From NCBI GenBank assembly GCA_036503065.1, contig DASXXM010000161.1:1-6147 (forward strand): 6,147 nucleotides of DNA, in the 5' to 3' direction. Of this stretch, positions 1 to 4,898 are shown one piece after another. Under the pieces are notes generated by a model. The model did no database searches. It was not told the origin of the DNA and saw only the letters and a program-made list of their open reading frames with translations. Both the position numbers and the translations under genes were made by a program. How positions within the stretch are numbered: position 1 is the stretch's first letter; every line of letters begins with the position of its first letter. Source of the DNA: DATEPR01 sp036503065 (GTDB lineage: Bacteria; Actinomycetota; Actinomycetes; Mycobacteriales; Pseudonocardiaceae).

Positions 1-586
1 CGGTGCCGCGCATGCCCAGCGCGTGCCATCCGCCGCCCGCGGTGATCGCCAGTTGATCGCGCTCGGCGTACACGAGACTGACCTGGCCGGGTGCGGCGTC
101 GGCGTGTTCCCGCATGGTGATCAGGTAGGCGTCCGCGCGCAGTCCACCGGTGACGACAGGGGCGTCGCGGTCGATGCGCAGGCGGTCCCCGTCGATGGCC
201 AGTGGCGCGGTCGCGGTGAGCAGGTGGCCGCCTTTGCCACGCTCCGACGTCACCGACGCGACGTAGATCGAACCGTCGGCGATTCTGGGCAGCAGTCGCT
301 CGGTCAGGGCAGGCCGGCCGAACCGTACGATCGTGTCCACCTGCTGGCAGTGCATCGCCCACACCATCGCGGTCGACAGGCAGGCGCCGGCCAGCCGCCC
401 GGCGACGTCGGCGAGATCGCGCAGCTCACCGCCCAGCCCGCCGTACTCCTTCGGCACCAGCAGGCCCATCAGGCCGCTGGCCCGCAGCGCCGCCATGGCC
501 TCGACCGGGAACCGGCTCTCCTGATCCACGTCGGCCGCGTGCTCGGCGAGCACCGGCAGGACGTCGGCGACCGGATCGCCCGTCAT
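1..586 (-). CDS. Acyl-CoA/acyl-ACP dehydrogenase, N-terminal 195 residues (3' end beyond window)
   Basis: This is a flavin-dependent acyl-thioester dehydrogenase that would oxidise a CoA- or carrier-bound acyl chain at C2-C3 or carry out a related oxidation. It was read from the reverse complement. The ATG is at 586-584 and the frame stays open to the left edge, so about half of a usual 370-400 residue enzyme is present. An N-terminal helical domain with VPKEYGGLGG (residues 44-53) is followed by the middle beta-domain. There SVTSERGKGG (111-120) sits where flavin-contacting residues lie in the family, then VTGGLRADAYLITMR (145-159) and WHALGMRGT near the cut. The family match is clear; the substrate is not. 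It starts six bases after the ACP stop and in the same frame, so the two are surely co-transcribed. FkbI-type enzymes of methoxymalonyl-ACP formation, or lipid-tail desaturases of lipopeptide clusters, are the leading alternatives. The C-terminal catalytic base is not visible. Confidence 0.88.
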   Translation of the reverse strand, partial: MTGDPVADVLPVLAEHAADVDQESRFPVEAMAALRASGLMGLLVPKEYGGLGGELRDLADVAGRLAGACLSTAMVWAMHCQQVDTIVRFGRPALTERLLPRIADGSIYVASVTSERGKGGHLLTATAPLAIDGDRLRIDRDAPVVTGGLRADAYLITMREHADAAPGQVSLVYAERDQLAITAGGGWHALGMRGT

Positions 587-592
587 GCCGCG

Positions 593-844
593 CTACGCAT
601 GGGACGCTTCCAGTTCATGGACGACCTGCCACAGTCTGCCGGGCGTCGCGAAGACCACCGGTTTGAGCGCGTCGTCGGGAAACGTCACGCCGAACGTCTC
701 CTCCAGGTCCAGCAGAAGCTGGATCGTGCCCATCGAGTCGAGGCCGAGGTCGTACAGGCTGGCGGTGGGCGACAACGGCTGGTCCGCTCCCAGCACCGGG
801 ACATTCGCGCGTACCACGGACTCGAATCGCTCGTCCCATGGCAT
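593..844 (-). CDS. Free-standing acyl carrier protein (83 aa)
   Basis: A small cytosolic carrier protein that holds an acyl or aminoacyl group as a thioester on 4'-phosphopantetheine. The motif LGLDSMGT has Ser37 as the expected attachment site. It is followed by the helix LLLDLEETFGVTFPDD and a C-terminal TPGRLWQVV helix, all normal for an ACP/PCP fold at normal length. The ATG at 844-842 is preferred because GGGGGAGG ends five bases upstream; an in-frame TTG at 859-857 would add five residues but lies upstream of that ribosome binding site. The acyl-CoA dehydrogenase follows after a TAG stop and two sense codons, so the dehydrogenase probably acts on, or prepares, the thioester carried here. 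It reads more like the discrete carrier proteins of NRPS/PKS side pathways than fatty-acid AcpP, which is usually more acidic and lies among fab genes. The loaded substrate is unknown. Confidence 0.92.
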   Translation of the reverse strand: MPWDERFESVVRANVPVLGADQPLSPTASLYDLGLDSMGTIQLLLDLEETFGVTFPDDALKPVVFATPGRLWQVVHELEASHA

Positions 845-849
845 TTTCG

Positions 850-857
850 CCTCCCCC
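850..857 (-). promoter_or_regulatory. Strong ribosome binding site of the ACP gene
   Basis: On the minus strand this reads GGGGGAGG, a near-perfect Shine-Dalgarno sequence, followed by a five-base spacer (CGAAA) and ATG at 844. It decides the start of the carrier protein in favour of the ATG over the in-frame TTG at 859. Confidence 0.8.
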
Positions 858-904
858 AATCGACCAGCAACGAACAGTCAGGCTAATGCATCCGAATGTG
901 CAAA

Positions 905-910
905 TACAAT
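905..910 (+). promoter_or_regulatory. Candidate -10 element for the rightward operon
   Basis: TACAAT matches five of six positions of the TATAAT consensus and would place a transcript start near 917, about 30 bases before the GTG at 947. The expected -35 window (roughly 881-887) has no TTGACA-like sequence, so this is a weak call based on one box. Confidence 0.3.
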
Positions 911-946
911 GGACCGCCGTCGCCGTAACGACCGGACGACGATCTT

Positions 947-1816
947 GTGACGCGGCCCTCGCACGCTGGACCGGTGGCCGACACCAGCACCGATGCCAGT
1001 ACTGACGGCACCGGTGCCGCGGTGGTCATCGGGGCGGGCGGCTTCATCGGATCCCGGTTGTACCGCCGGTTGGTCGCAACCGGTATCGCCACAGCCGATC
1101 ACGTCATGCCAGGCGTGCGAACGGTTTTCTTCGTGGCCGGCTCGGTCACCCCGTACTCGGCGGACCGCTGTCCGGAGCGGGTCGCCGCGCACCTCGCGTC
1201 GTTCCGGGCGTTGGTGGACGAACTCACCGGCACGCAGGCCAGGGTCGTGCTCGCCAGTTCCGGCGGCACCCTCTACGACGAGCGCGTCCGCCCGCCGTAC
1301 ACCGAGCGCTCCCCGCTGGCGCCGAACTCCACCTACGGCGCCGCGAAACTGGCGATGGAGCGGGAACTCCGGACCAGCGCCACTACCGGTGTGGTGCTGC
1401 GCCTCGCGAACGTCTACGGCCCCGGCCAGCGTCTTGGCACCGGCCAGGGCGTCGTCGCGCACTGGCTGGACGCCGCCGCACACGGCAGGCCGCTGGTCGT
1501 CTACGGCGATCCGGAGACCACCCGGGACTACGTCTACGTCGACGACGTGGTCGACGCGATGGTCCGGACACACCTGGCCGGACCACTGCCCGAGGTGCTC
1601 AACATCGGCTCCGGCAGCCCGGTCACGCTGTCCGCATTGCTGCGCACGGTCGAGAAAACCGTGGCCGGGCCGCTGGACGTGCGGTTCGAACCGGCCCGCG
1701 GCATCGACAGACGGGACGTCTGGCTGGCCACGGACCTGGCCGGGGCCACGCTCGGCTGGGCCGCCACCACCGGCCTGGACGATGGCGTCGAACGCACCTG
1801 GCACGCGCGTCCGTGA
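947..1816 (+). CDS. NAD(P)-dependent epimerase/dehydratase-type SDR (sugar nucleotide modifying), 289 aa
   Basis: An extended short-chain dehydrogenase/reductase of the UDP-glucose 4-epimerase/WbiI-like group, likely acting on an NDP-sugar in the cytosol. Visible motifs are the Rossmann glycine motif GAGGFIG (29-35), VFFVAGS (60-66), SSGGT with the catalytic-region serine (104-108), the YxxxK pair Y130/K134, NVYGPGQR (155-162), RDYVYVDDVVDA (193-204) and NIGSGSPVTL (219-228). The oddity is the short distance between GAGGFIG and VFFVAGS: about 25 residues where the family usually has 50-60. The strand that normally carries the cofactor-selecting acidic/basic residue, and most of the following helix and strand, appear to be missing. 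The GTG at 947 is the furthest-upstream start and has only a weak GGA upstream; GTG at 974 is possible. Residues 9-25, rich in Ser/Thr/Asp, look like a disordered leader. Its stop overlaps the next gene's GTG by four bases. The exact reaction (epimerase, reductase or dehydratase) cannot be told. Confidence 0.85.
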   Translation: MTRPSHAGPVADTSTDASTDGTGAAVVIGAGGFIGSRLYRRLVATGIATADHVMPGVRTVFFVAGSVTPYSADRCPERVAAHLASFRALVDELTGTQARVVLASSGGTLYDERVRPPYTERSPLAPNSTYGAAKLAMERELRTSATTGVVLRLANVYGPGQRLGTGQGVVAHWLDAAAHGRPLVVYGDPETTRDYVYVDDVVDAMVRTHLAGPLPEVLNIGSGSPVTLSALLRTVEKTVAGPLDVRFEPARGIDRRDVWLATDLAGATLGWAATTGLDDGVERTWHARP

Positions 1817-2457
1817 CCAGGCAGCCGGTCGTCGTCCTCGGCACCGGGCTCGGCGCGGAACACCTCGCCGACCTGATCGACGAATGCCCTGACCTCGAAC
1901 TGACCGCGTTCGCCGAGAACCTCGACCGCGACCGGAGCACCAAGCCACTGCTCGGCCGCCCCGTGCTGTGGATCGACGAGCTGCCGCCGCTGGCCGGCAC
2001 GCACCAGGCGGTCTGCGCCATCGCCAGCAACCAGCGTTGGCGATTCGTGGCACCGGTCGAGGCGATGGGGTTCCGATTCGCCGTGGTGCGGCATCCCGCC
2101 GCGCACATCTCGCGGACCGCGACCATCGGGCCGGGCAGCACGGTCAGCGTCGGCGCCGTCATCGGCGCGCACACGACCCTGGGCCGGCACGTGATCGTGC
2201 ACCGGGGAACGCTGATCGCCCACCACACCACGATCGGCGACTACGTGACGTTCGGGCCGGGCGCTAACATCGCGGGCGCAGTGACGGTCGGCGCCGGAAC
2301 CTGGATCGGGATGGGCGCGATCGTCGTGGACTACCGCACGGTCGGCGCCGGCTGCGTGGTCGGCGCGGGTGCGGTGGTCACCGCGGACGTGCCCGACAAC
2401 GTGCAGGTCGTCGGCGTGCCGGCCCGGATCACCAAGGAGCACGTCGATGGCAGATGA
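1813..2457 (+). CDS. NeuD/PglD-family sugar acyltransferase (left-handed beta-helix), 214 aa
   Basis: Members of this family acetylate (O- or N-) a sugar or sugar nucleotide using acetyl-CoA. NeuD acts on sialic acid, PglD and PerB-like enzymes on 4-amino-6-deoxy sugars. The N-terminal third starts with VVVLGTGLGAEHLADLI (6-22), the Rossmann-like PglB-type substrate-binding domain, then AIASNQRWRF (69-78). Hexapeptide repeats run from about residue 103 to 190 (IGPGST, IGAHTT, IGDYVT, VGAGTW, IGMGAI, VGAGCV, VGAGAV) and end in VPDNVQVVGVPARI (193-206), a hallmark C-terminus. H137/H138 in LIAHHTTIGDY occupy the place of the catalytic base in this family. The length of about 210 residues is normal. 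The GTG start overlaps the SDR stop (GTGA), and the 3' end overlaps the Nudix start by 11 bases. An amino sugar made by an aminotransferase would be the classical substrate, but none is seen here, so an O-acyl role or a distant partner is possible. Confidence 0.9.
   Translation: MTRQPVVVLGTGLGAEHLADLIDECPDLELTAFAENLDRDRSTKPLLGRPVLWIDELPPLAGTHQAVCAIASNQRWRFVAPVEAMGFRFAVVRHPAAHISRTATIGPGSTVSVGAVIGAHTTLGRHVIVHRGTLIAHHTTIGDYVTFGPGANIAGAVTVGAGTWIGMGAIVVDYRTVGAGCVVGAGAVVTADVPDNVQVVGVPARITKEHVDGR
2434..2439 (+). promoter_or_regulatory. Ribosome binding site of the Nudix gene
   Basis: AAGGAG lies seven bases before ATG at 2447, inside the 3' end of the acyltransferase gene. It fixes the Nudix start at 2447. 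The reading frame is open for 26 further codons upstream, but those lie inside the acyltransferase and have no such site. Confidence 0.8.
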
Positions 2458-2956
2458 GCCGGTTCCCGCGCGGGACAGCGAGATCATGCCGTCCCACACG
2501 GGTGGACAGGACTGGCTCGTGTCCTGGCACCCACCCACGGACGAACCCGTCGGCCGACCACACGGCGCGGCCGGGATCTGTGTCGCGGGCGACCAACTCG
2601 TGCTGATCAGCCCGGACGAGGTGCACTGGGGGTTCCCGGCCGGACGGCCGGAGGGCGACGAGCGGATCGAGGAGACGCTGCGGCGGGAAATGCTCGAAGA
2701 GGCATGCGTCACGGTGACCGGGGAACGATTGTTGGGGTTCGCCAGGAGCCAGTGCGTCGAGGGACGCGAGAAGGACGTCGTCCTGGTGCGGTCCTACTGG
2801 CGGGCGGACGTCGTGATCCAGCCGTGGGAACCGCTCTTCGAGATCCGGCACCGCCGGATCGTGCCCGCCGCGAGCGCCACGCTCGTCGTGCGGGATCCGG
2901 ACGAGGTCGCGACCCGGATCTCGCACCGGGCGCTGATCGAGGCCGGGCTCCGCTGA
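2447..2956 (+). CDS. Nudix hydrolase, 169 aa
   Basis: A Mg2+-dependent pyrophosphohydrolase that would cleave a nucleoside diphosphate linked to another moiety, such as an NDP-sugar, NTP or dinucleotide. The Nudix box Gx5Ex7REUxEExGU occupies residues 66-88: G66, E72, R80-E81 and E84-E85 are all present, so metal binding should be intact. The usual Gly near the end is Cys87 (REMLEEACV). The preceding WGFPAGRPEG is the usual strand-loop lead-in. The N-terminal 35 residues are Pro/acid-rich with little predicted structure, and the C-terminal region (about 115-169, with FEIRHRRI) may define specificity. It overlaps the upstream gene by 11 bases and is followed by a 74-base gap, so it may end the first transcription unit. 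In a sugar-tailoring setting it could remove a sugar nucleotide or a stray intermediate, but nothing in the sequence identifies the substrate. Confidence 0.88.
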   Translation: MADEPVPARDSEIMPSHTGGQDWLVSWHPPTDEPVGRPHGAAGICVAGDQLVLISPDEVHWGFPAGRPEGDERIEETLRREMLEEACVTVTGERLLGFARSQCVEGREKDVVLVRSYWRADVVIQPWEPLFEIRHRRIVPAASATLVVRDPDEVATRISHRALIEAGLR

Positions 2957-3030
2957 ACCCGGCGGCTTGCCGCTGCCCATGCGCTCTGCGAATATCCGTC
3001 TAGACGGATATGTCTTCGAACGGGGACTCG
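2957..3030 (+). promoter_or_regulatory. Intergenic gap with operator-like palindrome and possible promoter
   Basis: The only sizeable gap within the rightward run. It holds a tight GC hairpin (GCGGC-TT-GCCGC, 2962-2973), then a short AT-richer stretch containing the 20-base palindrome, then GGGGA (3022-3026) four bases before the preferred ATG at 3031. TTGCCG (2967-2972) and GAATAT (2990-2995) are 17 bases apart and could be a poor sigma-70-like promoter whose -10 overlaps the palindrome; these matches are weak. The region may let the reductase and glycosyltransferase genes be controlled apart from the upstream three. Confidence 0.4.
2992..3011. repeat. Perfect 20-base palindrome, candidate repressor operator
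   Basis: The arms ATATCCGTCT and AGACGGATAT are exact reverse complements with no spacer. The dyad ends 19 bases before ATG 3031. It has no T-tract behind it, so an intrinsic terminator is unlikely. Size, symmetry and position fit the binding site of a dimeric regulator (TetR-, GntR- or MarR-like), but no regulator gene is in the window. Confidence 0.55.
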
Positions 3031-3957
3031 ATGCGGACACGCAAGCTCGGGCGGCACGGGCCGGAGTTGACCGTCCTGGGCATCGGCACCTGGGCGATGG
3101 GCGGGCACGGCTGGGCCGGATCGTGGGGGCCACAGGATTTCACCGAGTCCGTCGCGACCATCCGGATCGCGATCGATCTCGGGGCGAACTGGATCGACAC
3201 GGCGCCGGCATACGGGCTGGGCCGTGCCGAGGAGATCGTGGGTACCGCGCTGGCCGGACGGGACGACGTGCTCGTGGCGACCAAGTGCGGCGAACGGATC
3301 AACGGTGACCGCACGTATCGCTCCGGCCGTGCCGCCGGCATCGTCGCCGACTGCGAGTCCTCGTTGCGGCGGCTGCGTCGTGACGTGATCGACCTGTACC
3401 AACTGCACCATCCACCGCCCGACGTGCCGGTCGAGGAGGCGTGGCAGGCGATGGTCGGGCTCGTCACGGCCGGCAAGGTCCGCCATGTCGGGCTGTGCAA
3501 CACCGGTCTGGACGAGCTGACGCGGTGCCTGTCGATCCGACACGTGGACAGCTACCAAGGTCCCTACTCGCTGCTGCGTCGCAAGCCGGAAGCCGAAATC
3601 TTGCCGTTCTGCCAGGACGCGGGCATCGGCGTGCTGCCGTTCGGCGCGCTGGGCCACGGTTTCCTGTCCGGTCGCTTCGACGTGTACCGCCTCGCGCCGG
3701 ACGACTGGCGACACGCGGAGCGATGGCGGGACGAGATCGCCCGCGGCGCCGAGATGACCCGGCGACTCGACGGCGTGGCGCGACGACTCGGCACGACCGT
3801 CGGTCGGCTCGCCACCGCGTGGCTGGTCGATCACCCGGCCGTGACCGCGACACCGGTCGGCACCCGGTCGGTCGCACAGGCCAGGGAGAACTTCGGCAAC
3901 CCGTTGCCGGCGGACGCACGCGCGCTGCTCGCCGACACGATCGGGCAGCCTGCGTGA
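3031..3957 (+). CDS. Aldo/keto reductase, 308 aa
   Basis: A cytosolic NADPH-dependent reductase with a TIM-barrel fold that reduces an aldehyde or ketone, plausibly a keto-sugar intermediate or a metabolite aglycone here. The AKR signature is complete: IGTWAMGG near the start, the catalytic tetrad D56 and Y61 in WIDTAPAYG, K85 in VATKCG and H126 in LYQLHHPPP, then LVTAGKVRHVGLCN (144-157) and the C-terminal cofactor-binding VGTRSVAQARENF. Length is normal. ATG at 3031 is preferred over ATG at 3010. The latter lies within the palindrome, has no ribosome binding site and adds only seven residues, while 3031 has GGGGA upstream and begins MRTRKLGRHGPEL, a typical family start; an in-frame TAG at 3001 blocks anything earlier. 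Some homologues in antibiotic clusters are deoxysugar 2,3-reductases or ketoreductases, others general detoxification enzymes, so the substrate stays open. Its TGA overlaps the glycosyltransferase GTG. Confidence 0.9.
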   Translation: MRTRKLGRHGPELTVLGIGTWAMGGHGWAGSWGPQDFTESVATIRIAIDLGANWIDTAPAYGLGRAEEIVGTALAGRDDVLVATKCGERINGDRTYRSGRAAGIVADCESSLRRLRRDVIDLYQLHHPPPDVPVEEAWQAMVGLVTAGKVRHVGLCNTGLDELTRCLSIRHVDSYQGPYSLLRRKPEAEILPFCQDAGIGVLPFGALGHGFLSGRFDVYRLAPDDWRHAERWRDEIARGAEMTRRLDGVARRLGTTVGRLATAWLVDHPAVTATPVGTRSVAQARENFGNPLPADARALLADTIGQPA

Positions 3958-4898
3958 GTGAGCCCGGATCGGAGCCGGTATCGGTGCTGGTGGCGCGGTT
4001 CCTCGCGTTCGGCGACGTGCTGCTCACCCTGCCGTTGGCCGAGACGCTGCACCGCAGCCGCGCGGTGGCCTCGGTCGACGTGCTGACCCAGCGCCGCTAC
4101 GCCGACCTGTTGGTCCGCAGCCCGTACGTCCGGCGGGTCCACACGTCCGATCCCGGCGTGCCCTACGACGTGCTGCTCGACCTGCACACGCGGGCGGCGC
4201 CGCTGCGGGCGGACATCGAGGCCCTGCTGGGCCGAGTCCGCGCCGGCACCAGGATCGGCTTCGCGAACCCGTGGCAGCGGACGGCGGACGGGCGGTTGCC
4301 GACGCGCAGGTGGGACGAGCACGCCGTGGAGTACTACGCCAGAGCGGCCGGCGACCTGATCGACGGCCCGCTGGCCACGGGCGTCGTGACCATCGCGCCG
4401 TCGGACCTGGCCGCCGCGCGAGACCTCGTCCCGCCGGGCGCGGTGGCGGTCGCGCCCGGCGCGCGCTACCGGTTCAAGCGCTGGCCTGCCGACGCGTACC
4501 GCAGGCTGGTCCAACTGCTGGCAGCCCGCGGCGTGCCGGCCGTGCTCGTCGGCCACTCGTTCGACCGGGACGTGATCGGGCAGGTCGGTGGCGCGCCGGT
4601 GTTGGTCATCGACGACGACTACCGGCTGGCCGCCGTGTTGCGGGCCTGTGGCGTTGTCGTGGCCAACAACAGCGGGATGGCGCACCTGGCGCAGGTCGCG
4701 GGCGCCCGGGTGGTGTGTGTGCACAGCCACACGCTGCCGGCGATGTGGCGGCCGTGGGGCGATGGCCACGTGAACGTGACCGGCGCGCCGGGCCCGTGTG
4801 ACTGCCCCGATCTCACCGAGTTCGAGACACCGGTGCCGTGCGGCCTGGCCATCGAGCCGGCCACGGTCGTGGACTCCGTCGTGGAACTGGTGCGATGA
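3954..4898 (+). CDS. GT9-family (heptosyltransferase-like) glycosyltransferase, 314 aa
   Basis: A GT-B fold glycosyltransferase of the WaaC/WaaF type. Characterised family members move L-glycero-D-manno-heptose from ADP-heptose onto an acceptor. Visible here are the N-terminal RFLAFGDVLLTLPLAETL (15-32) with the family's conserved GD (D21), APGARYRFKRWPADAY (167-182) with the donor-site K175-R-W-P, and the C-terminal NNSGMAHLAQVAGARVV (238-254) with NSG and H244. The tail carries a Cys cluster (CDC at 282-284, C296) of the kind often seen in GT9 proteins. Length is slightly shorter than the 320-350 norm. The GTG at 3954 overlaps the reductase stop in GTGA; the reading frame extends upstream inside the reductase but without family similarity. 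ADP-heptose use is inferred from the family; actinomycete members may use other donors. It is coupled to a second glycosyltransferase, suggesting sequential addition of two sugars. Confidence 0.85.
   Translation: MSEPGSEPVSVLVARFLAFGDVLLTLPLAETLHRSRAVASVDVLTQRRYADLLVRSPYVRRVHTSDPGVPYDVLLDLHTRAAPLRADIEALLGRVRAGTRIGFANPWQRTADGRLPTRRWDEHAVEYYARAAGDLIDGPLATGVVTIAPSDLAAARDLVPPGAVAVAPGARYRFKRWPADAYRRLVQLLAARGVPAVLVGHSFDRDVIGQVGGAPVLVIDDDYRLAAVLRACGVVVANNSGMAHLAQVAGARVVCVHSHTLPAMWRPWGDGHVNVTGAPGPCDCPDLTEFETPVPCGLAIEPATVVDSVVELVR

Larger units (their letters stand above)
845..946. promoter_or_regulatory. Divergent intergenic region, probable back-to-back promoters
   Basis: About 100 bases separate the leftward ACP gene from the rightward SDR gene. 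The part from about 884 to 910 is distinctly richer in A+T than the surroundings, as expected for a promoter. It contains TACAAT (905-910, plus strand) and a small inverted repeat TGCA-N8-TGCA (887-890 and 899-902). No convincing -35 hexamer is visible for either direction. The divergent arrangement implies at least one promoter each way here; the exact elements are uncertain. Confidence 0.55.

Noticed and set aside
842..859. TTG at 859 as the ACP start
   Set aside because: The GGGGGAGG ribosome binding site lies between this TTG and the ATG at 844, so the ATG is the better start.
23..886. Long open frame on the plus strand opposite the ACP and dehydrogenase genes
   Set aside because: It is Arg/Gly/His-rich with no recognisable family, and the opposite strand holds two proteins with clear motifs. 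It is a GC-bias shadow.
1006..1019. 14-base perfect palindrome CGGCACCGGTGCCG
   Set aside because: It lies within the SDR coding sequence and is all G/C-biased. About one of this size is expected by chance in 6 kb of such DNA.
878..2712. Long open frames on the minus strand opposite the SDR, acyltransferase and Nudix genes
   Set aside because: Low-complexity Arg/Ala/Gly composition without domains; the plus strand encodes well-conserved proteins over the whole stretch.
2962..2973. GC hairpin after the Nudix gene as an intrinsic terminator
   Set aside because: Stem of only five pairs, a two-base loop and no following T-run.
3010..3030. ATG at 3010 as the aldo/keto reductase start
   Set aside because: It overlaps the palindrome, lacks a ribosome binding site and adds seven residues not typical of the family; ATG at 3031 fits better.
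3441..3953. Upstream extension of the GT9 reading frame
   Set aside because: These 171 codons lie fully inside the reductase gene in another frame and show no family similarity.
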